Source: Candidatus Coatesiibacteriota bacterium
GTDB lineage: Bacteria > B130-G9
Assembly (NCBI GenBank): GCA_016929465.1
Contig: JAFGIT010000240.1
Coordinates: 1 to 15,805 of the forward strand
DNA: 15,805 bases
Reading direction: 5' to 3'
Program-made: the position numbers and the translations under genes
Shown here: positions 4,819 through 11,947 of the stretch, piece after piece
Position numbering within the stretch: position 1 is the first letter of the stretch
How the letters are laid out: the number at the start of each line of letters is the position of its first letter
Notes under the pieces: model-generated
What the model saw: only the letters and a program-made list of their open reading frames with translations
What the model was told of the DNA's origin: nothing
The model's database searches: none

Positions 4819-7083
4819 ATGATGGGACATAGAGCAGGCCCTGCAATCCTTGTAATTCTATCGGCCATTTTACTGACAACGACAGCCCTATTCGCCGCGT
4901 CAGTCGGTGTCGAGTGGATCAACGACTTCGCCGGAACGGGGAACGACCGCTCGCACTGGGACGAATCGGCGGAGGGCCTCTACGACGAGATGACCGCTGC
5001 TGGCTGGTGGGGCAAATTCCACTGGGCCAATGCTAACGCTTGGGAGTCGGATTTCACGACTAATGACAACTCGTGGATCGACTCTGTCGATCTGGCCTTG
5101 ATCGGCACACATGGCGGGTATGACTACGATTCATTCTGGGGTGCAAACCACAGTTCGGTGGTTTTCAGCACCGGCACATCCGATTCTCACATGCATCCGG
5201 GAGAGGTCTATAACAGGTGGGGAAACAACAACCTCGAGTGGATCGCGCTCGATTGCTGCAGTGTATTACGCGATTCGAGCGTGGGGCACTGGTCACACGC
5301 CATGAACGGCCTTCATCTACTCGCAGGCTTTAAGAACACGATGTATGTGAATGCCCCCGGCGATGGCAAGAAATGGGGGCAATACATGACGGGTAGGTGG
5401 TCGTCGTGGTTTCCTATTCCCTTCTCGGTCACTCAATCGTGGTTCCTTGCCGTTGACTATGTCCAGCCCCACGGCTCGGTCACGGTGACTGCTCGCGTTT
5501 TGGCGGAAGTGAATGACAACTACAACGACTACGCCTGGGGTGAGGGCTATACTTCATCCGATCCGACCAAGGACGGGACCTACTGGATATGGGACCATGA
5601 CGCAGCCTGCCAGCCACCTCGGCTGAACACTGCAGAAGACCAGATGCTCATCTTCAAGGCACTCGATGAGAGCATTTCTCAGGGGGATGCGTCGGAGATC
5701 GCCAAGGCTCTCGGGCTCGAGGGCGAGGTAAGCAAGAGCGACAATGGTTATTACGGGCTGTACGACTCGCCGGGTGACGATACTTTCTTCCAGATACACA
5801 AGAATGGTTGGCTCTTCTACGGGAAGAGCGACAAGCTCTTCAAAGTTCCCAAAGAGCCGCCGACGCTGGTCGGAGAACGTGCGATAACGTTCGCCAACGA
5901 CTTCCTGTCGAAGGCGAATCTCTTGCCCGCAGATGCCGGCGATCCCGAGCTCGGCGTCGAGGTGCTCTCGGAATTCGAGAGGGACAAGGACCAGAAAGGG
6001 GAGCCCGTTCAGGAGATTCCCATGCTCAACTGGGTGTATTATCCCCATGAGGTCCGGATCAAGGAGCAGGCATACAGTGTGGTCGGACCGGGCGCGAAGC
6101 TGAAGGTTTATGTGGGCGATGACGGCGAGATTCTCGGCGCGGTCGGCGGCTGGCGGAAGCTCGAGGAATACAAAGAGACCGAGGTTATTCCGCTGGTTCA
6201 CGCAATGCTTCTGATGGAGCAATTCAAGGACAAGGTCTCGCTGTTGAAGGTCCCGCCGTATGACACGTTCGAAATGAAGGAATCGACGCTCGTGTATTAC
6301 GAGGAGGCGAATGAGGTCGAGGAGCCGATGGTGTATCCGATGTGGCTCATGACGGGAACATACTACTCTGGGCGGGAGGGCAAGGCGCCCACCTCCTTCG
6401 AGGGCGACTTCTATCTTCCTGCCGTTGCGGAGTTCATTCCGCCGGTCGTGACGATCATCAATCCCGAAAACGGCGCGGAGTTCGGCCCGGAAGACAGGAT
6501 AACGTTCAAAGCAGAGGTGCAGTATGGCGCCGGGGACCACGTTATAGAGTGGTTCTCTGATGTTGATGGCTACCTCGGTGAGGGGGATAGCGTGGAGGTT
6601 TCTCTTAGCGCAGCTTCGAGAGAAGGCGAAATGCGCTGTCACAGCGTCAAGGCAGTCGCCACGGACGCGCGAGGCAAGGTCGGGACGGACTTCGTCTCAG
6701 TGTGTATCAAGGACGACGGCGTGGGACCCTGGCTCTACCTGACGCTCAACAACACCCTATATCAGCGTGGAGACGATCTCTTACTCACAATCTCCGGCGG
6801 AAACAACAGCGTTGTACACAAAGTGAATCTCTACGTATTCCTGGTGACTCCAGACGGGAGATTGCTCTTCTGGCCGACCTGGACAGGATACGCCCTTCCG
6901 CTGGTTCTGGATTTCCCAGCGGTATTCGAGCTATATGACATACCGGTCCTGAATGGGACGATTCCGATGATGGTCCCCAGGATCGGCGCATCAGGGGATT
7001 ATCGCTTCTGGGCGTTCATGACCGACTCTTACAGCTTCGAGCTATTGGGGACGATCAGCGAGGTCGGCTTCACAGTGATGTAA
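4819..7083 (+). CDS. Secreted DUF6345-like protein with Ig-like and C-terminal beta modules
   Basis: This is a 754-residue exported protein. Residues 1-27 are a signal peptide (hydrophobic core, LFAA end). Residues 28-265 resemble DUF6345 proteins: VGVEWINDF, AWESDF, a strand ending GTHGG (His98), then RWGNNNLEWIALDCC (Cys146/Cys147) and GLHLLAGF. A His-Gly motif followed by a Cys after a hydrophobic strand is how clan CD cysteine peptidases (caspase, gingipain) are built, so a peptidase-like role is possible but unproven. Residues 270-535 are a mixed region without a family I can name. Residues 541-632 look like an Ig-like domain (PPVVTIINPENGAEF). Residues 638-754 repeat the beta module found in the interrupted minus-strand gene at 3924-4319. 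The start has AGGAAGGGA 9 nt upstream. The gene is monocistronic, with a promoter at 4606-4634 and a terminator at 7155-7185. Confidence 0.85.
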   Translation: MMGHRAGPAILVILSAILLTTTALFAASVGVEWINDFAGTGNDRSHWDESAEGLYDEMTAAGWWGKFHWANANAWESDFTTNDNSWIDSVDLALIGTHGGYDYDSFWGANHSSVVFSTGTSDSHMHPGEVYNRWGNNNLEWIALDCCSVLRDSSVGHWSHAMNGLHLLAGFKNTMYVNAPGDGKKWGQYMTGRWSSWFPIPFSVTQSWFLAVDYVQPHGSVTVTARVLAEVNDNYNDYAWGEGYTSSDPTKDGTYWIWDHDAACQPPRLNTAEDQMLIFKALDESISQGDASEIAKALGLEGEVSKSDNGYYGLYDSPGDDTFFQIHKNGWLFYGKSDKLFKVPKEPPTLVGERAITFANDFLSKANLLPADAGDPELGVEVLSEFERDKDQKGEPVQEIPMLNWVYYPHEVRIKEQAYSVVGPGAKLKVYVGDDGEILGAVGGWRKLEEYKETEVIPLVHAMLLMEQFKDKVSLLKVPPYDTFEMKESTLVYYEEANEVEEPMVYPMWLMTGTYYSGREGKAPTSFEGDFYLPAVAEFIPPVVTIINPENGAEFGPEDRITFKAEVQYGAGDHVIEWFSDVDGYLGEGDSVEVSLSAASREGEMRCHSVKAVATDARGKVGTDFVSVCIKDDGVGPWLYLTLNNTLYQRGDDLLLTISGGNNSVVHKVNLYVFLVTPDGRLLFWPTWTGYALPLVLDFPAVFELYDIPVLNGTIPMMVPRIGASGDYRFWAFMTDSYSFELLGTISEVGFTVM

Positions 7084-7154
7084 TGAATCGGTGAATTGAG
7101 GGGCAAGGGGCCGCTGTGCGGTCCCGCCCCGATGGATTTGGATCTGCAATCTTT

Positions 7155-7185
7155 AAGGGCGGGGCTTGTCTCCGCCCTTTTTTTT
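7155..7185 (+). terminator. Rho-independent terminator
   Basis: Arms AAGGGCGG (7155-7162) and CCGCCCTT (7172-7179) pair, with one further G-U pair, around a short loop. Eight T residues follow (7178-7185). It ends the 754-aa gene 72 nt after its stop. Confidence 0.92.
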
Positions 7186-7233
7186 CGGTTTGAGGCAAGG
7201 ATGCCGTGCCGTTAATTGACCAATATGAACTTG

Positions 7234-7252
7234 ATGGACATTTTGGACGGAT
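7234..7252 (+). repeat. Dispersed 19-nt repeat, copy 2
   Basis: ATGGACATTTTGGACGGAT matches copy 1 (4449-4467) at 17 of 19 bases. It lies in the 312-nt gap 7084-7395, which otherwise holds the terminator at 7155-7185 and a possible promoter and hairpin near 7316-7345, but no gene. Confidence 0.5.
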
Positions 7253-7315
7253 TCTTTTGCATACTCCCGCGCGTCCTGCGCGTTGATCCTATGAGCATTT
7301 GATGCGAGACTTGCG

Positions 7316-7345
7316 CCGGCAATCATCCATTGATGCCGGTATAGA
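7316..7345 (+). promoter_or_regulatory. Inverted repeat abutting a -10-like TATAGA, upstream of the dehydrogenase gene
   Basis: CCGGC (7316-7320) and ATCA (7322-7325) pair with TGAT (7331-7334) and GCCGG (7335-7339), with one bulged A and a 5-nt loop. TATAGA (7340-7345) follows at once; a start near 7351 would give a 45-nt leader before the ATG at 7396. No good -35 is seen at 16-18 nt, so if real the promoter may need an activator, with the inverted repeat as its site. Confidence 0.35.
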
Positions 7346-7395
7346 CTCTCTTTTTGGAGATAATGAGGACGAATACTCTGGAGGAATAAGTAGGG

Positions 7396-8517
7396 ATGGC
7401 AAAACACAGGATCGCATATTTGCCTGGCGATGGTATCGGGGTCGATGTACTCGAGGCGGCGAGGACCGTCCTGGATGCACTCAAATTTGAGGCAGAGTAC
7501 ATTCATGGTGACGTGGGCTGGGAGTTCTGGTGCGACGAGGGCAATCCGTTGCCTGACCGGACCATCGAAGTGCTCAAAGATACTGATTGTTGTATCTTCG
7601 GTGCCATAACTTCTAAGCCTCACGACGAGGCAGCCAGGGAGCTAGCCCCGCACCTCTGGGGTCAGGGATTCACCTATTTCAGCCCGATTGTGCGCCTGCG
7701 GCAGCTCTTCAACCTCCATACCAATCTGCGTCCCTGCAGAGCATTCAAAGGCAATCCGCTGAATCTCCGAGATGACATTGACCTGGTCGTCTTTCGAGAA
7801 AATACCGAGGGGCTCTACAGTGGAGTCGAATTGCATCCGGTGCCGCGCGAGGTGATGAGATTCCTCGCTGACTATCAGCCGAAGGCGAGACGTTTCATCC
7901 ACGTAGAACCGGACGACCTTGCCATCAGCGTTAGGGTTTATACCAGGGCGGCGTGCCACAGCATTGTCAAACAAGCCTTCGAATTCGCCAACAAGAACGG
8001 ATATCCGACAGTGACAGTCGTTGAGAAGCCGAATGTCCTCCGTGAAACGGGTGGTTTGCTTATTAGCGAGGCCCGAAGGGTCGCGGATGAGTATCCGAAT
8101 GTGGAGCTCTGGGAAGCAAATATAGATGCGATGTGCATGTGGCTCGTGAAGAACCCGCAGAATTACGGGGTGCTCTGCGCGGGCAACATGTTCGGCGATA
8201 TAATCTCTGACCTTGCCGCGCAGATAGTCGGCGGATTGGGCTTTGCGGCTAGCGCGAACGTCGGCGACAACTACGCACTCTTCGAGCCGACACACGGCTC
8301 GGCGCCGAAGTATGTTGGCATGAACAAAGTGAATCCAATGGCCGCGATCCTGAGTGCGAAGTTGATGCTCGAGTACTTGGGTGAGAAGGAGAAAGCACTG
8401 ACCCTAGAGCAAGCGATAGAAAGGGTCATTTCGGAGGGCAACGTTCGCACCTATGATATGGGAGGCAAAGCCACTACTACGGATGTGGCGAATGAGGTGG
8501 CAAAATATTGCAGATAG
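7396..8517 (+). CDS. Isocitrate/isopropylmalate-family dehydrogenase, NADP-type cofactor residues
   Basis: This 373-aa beta-decarboxylating dehydrogenase (PF00180) oxidises and decarboxylates a 2R-hydroxy acid such as isocitrate, homoisocitrate, isopropylmalate or tartrate. Visible are YLPGDGIG (8-15), substrate arginines in VRLRQLFNLHTNLRP (99-113), RENTEGLY (134-141), the catalytic lysine in EKPNV (210-214, Lys211), and metal-binding aspartates in the Asp244 and GDIISD (267-272) region. FEPTHGSAPKYVG (297-309) carries the Lys-Tyr pair that in E. coli ICDH contacts the NADP phosphate. The substrate loop is not that of E. coli ICDH and lies nearer the isopropylmalate/homoisocitrate type, so the exact substrate cannot be read. 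The ATG is set by an upstream in-frame TAA; GGAGG lies 11 nt before it. The gene overlaps the next one by 10 nt, so they are translated together. Confidence 0.88.
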   Translation: MAKHRIAYLPGDGIGVDVLEAARTVLDALKFEAEYIHGDVGWEFWCDEGNPLPDRTIEVLKDTDCCIFGAITSKPHDEAARELAPHLWGQGFTYFSPIVRLRQLFNLHTNLRPCRAFKGNPLNLRDDIDLVVFRENTEGLYSGVELHPVPREVMRFLADYQPKARRFIHVEPDDLAISVRVYTRAACHSIVKQAFEFANKNGYPTVTVVEKPNVLRETGGLLISEARRVADEYPNVELWEANIDAMCMWLVKNPQNYGVLCAGNMFGDIISDLAAQIVGGLGFAASANVGDNYALFEPTHGSAPKYVGMNKVNPMAAILSAKLMLEYLGEKEKALTLEQAIERVISEGNVRTYDMGGKATTTDVANEVAKYCR

Positions 8518-9473
8518 ACGAGCTCGGAAGACATATCGAGGAGCTCGGCCGGGATATATTGGCGGGAATTCGCCGCGCAGCAGATAGCAGCGAAATGAGG
8601 GCGGTTTATGGGCTGACGGACAGCGGGGACGCCTCGTTCAACGTCGATCTAATGGCCGAGCGCATCGTGATGGCCTGGCTGGATCGTATTCCCGAGCCGA
8701 TCGCAGCCTATACCGAGGACCTGGGCTTCATACCCAGCAAGGGTGAGGCGGAATTCGTGATCGTCGTAGATGCGCTCGACGGCTCGCGCGCCTTCAAGGC
8801 AGGCCTGGAGACCGCGTGCGTCTCGATCGGCGTCGCTCGCTTCCGGGGAGAGAAAGAGACCTGCTTTCGGGACCTCGTCTTGGGCTACTTGTGGGAAACC
8901 AAGAGCGATGTGGCATTCGCTGCCAGGGCCGGGTGTGGGACAACCATAAGAAACAGCTGGAAGGAATTGGCTCCGCTCCCGTGCTTGGCTACCGAACTCA
9001 TGGATATGGCCTGGGCGTTTGATGTATGCGGAAGACCGACGGAAGAGCTCTTTTACATCATAGGGGATTTAATCAACGGCTCGGCGGTCCGTGGCGGCGT
9101 ATTTTTGCTCAATAGCACGACCTACGCCATTTCGCGCATATTGCTCGGAAGGTTCGACGCCTATATCGACGTCGGGGTCCGGGTTGTGGAGGAATTGCCT
9201 AGTTCGACTGAGCGGATGTTCGCTGCCGGGCAGAAACAGGTACTCGGTCTCTTCCCCTATGACATAGCCGCGACCTATCTGATCGCAAAGGAGGCAGGCA
9301 TCACGATGACGGACGCTTATGGCAGGTCCTTTGACGAGAGGCGTCTTCTCGGATCGGGCCCCGAGACGAGGCTATCCTGCATCGCTGCGCGGAACAGCTT
9401 GCTTCATAAGCGGATAATGAGCTATATTGACGAGAGATTTGTTGATTTGTTGAGCAGGTCAGAGCGTGGTTGA
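8508..9473 (+). CDS. Inositol monophosphatase-family phosphatase
   Basis: This 321-aa protein belongs to the Li+-sensitive, Mg2+-dependent sugar/inositol phosphate phosphatase fold. The metal-site motifs are present but divergent. Glu70 lies in YTEDLGF, DALDGS (88-93) stands for the usual DPxDGT, and YDIAA (251-255) stands for WDxAAG. SFNVD (43-47) fits the N-terminal T-x-x-D region. Start codon TTG at 8508 is preferred because GAGGTGG (8494-8500) lies 7 nt upstream and the family's N-terminal helix is kept. It lies inside the end of the dehydrogenase gene, which implies translational coupling and a shared pathway. The substrate could be a cyclitol phosphate, sugar phosphate, FBP or a nucleotide phosphate; nothing in the sequence decides this. 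A 142-nt gap follows, including an AT-rich inverted repeat (9589-9603). Confidence 0.85.
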   Translation: MQIDELGRHIEELGRDILAGIRRAADSSEMRAVYGLTDSGDASFNVDLMAERIVMAWLDRIPEPIAAYTEDLGFIPSKGEAEFVIVVDALDGSRAFKAGLETACVSIGVARFRGEKETCFRDLVLGYLWETKSDVAFAARAGCGTTIRNSWKELAPLPCLATELMDMAWAFDVCGRPTEELFYIIGDLINGSAVRGGVFLLNSTTYAISRILLGRFDAYIDVGVRVVEELPSSTERMFAAGQKQVLGLFPYDIAATYLIAKEAGITMTDAYGRSFDERRLLGSGPETRLSCIAARNSLLHKRIMSYIDERFVDLLSRSERG

Positions 9474-9615
9474 TATCGGCCAGGCAAGGAGAATAGCTCG
9501 CACAAAGCCGCGAGTTAGATGTTGATCCTGCGAAAAAAGCGCGGCCATAGAGCGACTAAGAGCATCAAAGAATAAGTAGCTTCTAACATATATTGAAAAT
9601 ATACGGTGAAAATTA

Positions 9616-11307
9616 GTGGGCTATATTCTCGGTATAAACGAGCTTCTCCATGATACGTCGGCCGTATTGCTGAAAGACGGCAAGCTGCTCGGCGCGGTCG
9701 AGGAGGAGCGACTATCTGGAGAGAAGCACGCGCTCGGTTTCTGCCTCATGGGCAAACCACCCGAGTACTCCGTGAATTGGCTTCTCGACTATTTCGGTGT
9801 CAAGGAGAGCCAGATCGACGCGGTAGCGCTCAGCTTCGACGTCGGCGCTCTCAGAATAATGCAGATGCTCTTCAACATCTTCTCAGAGGCGATTCAGAAG
9901 ATGTCGGTCAAGAGCGCATTCAAGCAGAAGTCCAAAAATGATCCGGGCATGAATATCATCCCCGGAGCGACTTATGGTTTCTTCATCAAGCGCAGGGCGT
10001 ACCTCAACGAGCTCAGGCGCCGCTTCAGGAATGTCATAAGCGTAAAGCACCACCTTGCCCATGCCGCGAGCGCGTATTACTGCTCCGGCTTTGACCAGGC
10101 GAATGTCTTCGTCACAGACGGCGTCGGTGACGAATCCCCGACCTCGCTCTATTACGGGCGTGACGGGGAGCTGATACCGATCAAGCAATTTCATGCGCAC
10201 CAGTCGCTCGGGACGCTGTACAGGACGGTTTCCCAGATATGCGGCTTTGTTTATTTCGACGCTGGCAAGACGATGGGTCTTTCCGCCTATGGGACGCCCC
10301 GGGAGATGCTCGGGAAGTACCTGAATGTCTATCCATACTCGTATGACATCGATTTCAAGCCGCTGCGAGACCTCTGGAAGCTCGCCCGGGATGACCAGCC
10401 CATAATGGACATTCACAAAGACATTGCTGCCACCCTCCAGGAGCGGCTCGAGGCGGCGGGGATGGAGATGACCAGGTTGATGCACGCCAAGACAGGCTGC
10501 AGAAATCTGTGCCTGGGAGGAGGCGTCTCGCTCAATTGCGTGATGAATTCTGTCCTTTTGAACTCGGATATGGTTGATGACATCTTCGTTCAGCCGGCAG
10601 CCATGGACATGGGGGCGGCGCTCGGGGCTGCTATCTGGGTCGCGCGCATGAGAGGCGAGCCGCTGCCCGATGCGATGGAGGACGTATTTCTAGGTCCCGA
10701 GTATTCGGATGACGAGATAAAGGCCACGCTGGATGCAACGCCCGGGATCGAATACAAGCATTATAAGCAGATTGCGAAGCCAGTGGCAAAGCTGCTGGCA
10801 GAGAACAAGACCATCGGCTGGTTCCAGGGACGTATGGAGTTCGGACCACGGGCACTCGGTGCAAGAAGCATACTCGCGAGCCCGGTCGAGCCCTATATGA
10901 AGGATGTTGTCAACGACATCAAGGGCAGAGAGAGATGGCGTCCGCTGGCGCCGGTAATTCTGGAGGAGCGCATGGGTGACTGGTTCTACGATCCATATCC
11001 GAGCCCATTCATGACGCTCAACTTCCAGTTCAGGGATGAGGTCCAGGCCCGTGTGCCTTCCGTCGTTCACGCGGACGGAAGTGCCAGGGTACAATCAGTA
11101 TCGAAGAATTCGAGGGCGAAGCGCTACAGGAAGCTTCTCGAGGAGTTCGAGAAACTCACGGGTATCCCGATGCTTATGAACACCTCGTATAATGAGAGAG
11201 GCGTCCCCATCGCATGTGCGCCCAAGCACGCGCTATCCTCGTTCAAGAAGACCGCGCTCGACCATCTGGCGATCGGCAGCTTCCTGGTCTTAAAGAGGAA
11301 AGACTAG
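9616..11307 (+). CDS. NodU/CmcH/TobZ-type carbamoyltransferase
   Basis: This 563-aa enzyme transfers a carbamoyl group from carbamoyl phosphate, through a carbamoyl-adenylate, to a hydroxyl of a sugar or natural product. The N-terminal Kae1-like domain shows HDTSA (12-16), EEER (29-32), HHLAH with the metal pair His145/His149, DGVGDE (168-173), GKTMGLSAYG (217-226) and Asp331 in AMDMGAALGAA. The C-terminal domain (about 395-563) has GRMEFGPRALGARS (405-418), the GRERWRPLAP segment and MNTSYNERG (521-529). Length and all key motifs are normal, so it should be active. Start is GTG at 9616, with GGTGA (9605-9609) 6 nt upstream. It sits 142 nt after the phosphatase and upstream of a radical SAM gene, which points to a biosynthetic set; the acceptor is unknown. 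A GGCGG/CCGCC stem (11309-11324) follows the TAG stop without a T-run. Confidence 0.93.
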   Translation: MGYILGINELLHDTSAVLLKDGKLLGAVEEERLSGEKHALGFCLMGKPPEYSVNWLLDYFGVKESQIDAVALSFDVGALRIMQMLFNIFSEAIQKMSVKSAFKQKSKNDPGMNIIPGATYGFFIKRRAYLNELRRRFRNVISVKHHLAHAASAYYCSGFDQANVFVTDGVGDESPTSLYYGRDGELIPIKQFHAHQSLGTLYRTVSQICGFVYFDAGKTMGLSAYGTPREMLGKYLNVYPYSYDIDFKPLRDLWKLARDDQPIMDIHKDIAATLQERLEAAGMEMTRLMHAKTGCRNLCLGGGVSLNCVMNSVLLNSDMVDDIFVQPAAMDMGAALGAAIWVARMRGEPLPDAMEDVFLGPEYSDDEIKATLDATPGIEYKHYKQIAKPVAKLLAENKTIGWFQGRMEFGPRALGARSILASPVEPYMKDVVNDIKGRERWRPLAPVILEERMGDWFYDPYPSPFMTLNFQFRDEVQARVPSVVHADGSARVQSVSKNSRAKRYRKLLEEFEKLTGIPMLMNTSYNERGVPIACAPKHALSSFKKTALDHLAIGSFLVLKRKD

Positions 11308-11472
11308 AGGCGGGCTCATCCGCCCGAGCTGCGATGGACCGAAGAAACTCCTGTGTAAAGGGGGATCTGCGATTGGCAGTGTTCAAGGCTATGGCCCAAA
11401 GGGTCATGTCGGCTCTGCCGCTGGACCTATCGGCCCCCATCTGTAGAGACATCAACTGAGAGGCGTCTGACT

Positions 11473-11853
11473 TTGCCTGATCCGAACGCAAAAATGGTTC
11501 GACCGGGAGACATACTCCTGTTCGTCGTGCTCGGGGCATCTGCGCTCCTGATGATCTGGGCGGGGTCCGGCACCACGAGCAACTCGGCTGATGTCGAGAT
11601 CGTCGTGAGTGGCGAGGTCGTCCACCGGGCGCCGTTGGGTCAGAGCTTCGAGTTTGTCGCGCACGGCCCTCTCGGCGATACTAAGGTCCAGTGCGAGGGT
11701 GGGTATGCCTGGATTGTGAGCTCATGCTGTCCGAATAAGCTCTGCGTCAAGGCAGGGAAAGTGCGCGCAATCGGCGAGATCATAGTCTGTGTTCCGAATG
11801 AGGTCGTCGTGAGGATCGCCGGGGCGGGTGATGTCGATGCAGTCGCAATGTAA
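11473..11853 (+). CDS. Small membrane-anchored NusG domain II protein
   Basis: This is a 126-aa protein. One N-terminal transmembrane segment (about 12-31) is followed by a single beta domain (40-117) of the NusG_II type (PF07009). Typical features are VEIVVSGEVV, LGQSFEF, GPLGDTKVQ, the cysteine motif SSCCPNKLCVKAGKV and IVCVPNEVVV. These proteins are probably anchored outside the cytoplasmic membrane. They are often found near ApbE/Rnf or radical SAM genes, but their role is not known. Start is TTG at 11473 with GAGAGG about 8 nt upstream; an internal ATG (11494) lacks a ribosome-binding site and would trim residues ahead of the membrane segment. It lies between the carbamoyltransferase (165-nt gap) and the radical SAM gene. 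Confidence 0.8.
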   Translation: MPDPNAKMVRPGDILLFVVLGASALLMIWAGSGTTSNSADVEIVVSGEVVHRAPLGQSFEFVAHGPLGDTKVQCEGGYAWIVSSCCPNKLCVKAGKVRAIGEIIVCVPNEVVVRIAGAGDVDAVAM

Positions 11854-11865
11854 CAAAAGACGTGG

Positions 11866-11885
11866 GGTGGGCTTTCCAGCCCGCC
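11866..11885 (+). other. Strong hairpin between NusG-II and radical SAM genes
   Basis: GGTGGGCT (11866-11873) pairs with AGCCCGCC (11878-11885), 8 bp with one G-T, around a TTCC loop. No T-run follows directly; TTTTTT appears only about 20 nt later. It could be a weak terminator or a stem that sets relative expression of the next gene. Confidence 0.45.
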
Positions 11886-11947
11886 AATTATGATCGAATC
11901 CATATCTTTTTTCCATTGATCGGACACGATAATGTTAGGAGCAAATC

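Noticed and set aside
5554-6642. 362-residue open frame on the minus strand
   Set aside because: It lies wholly inside the well-supported 754-aa gene on the other strand, is rich in Arg/Leu/Glu without motifs, and is a codon-bias shadow.
7642-8295. 217-residue minus-strand frame
   Set aside because: Antisense shadow of the dehydrogenase gene, which has clear family motifs.
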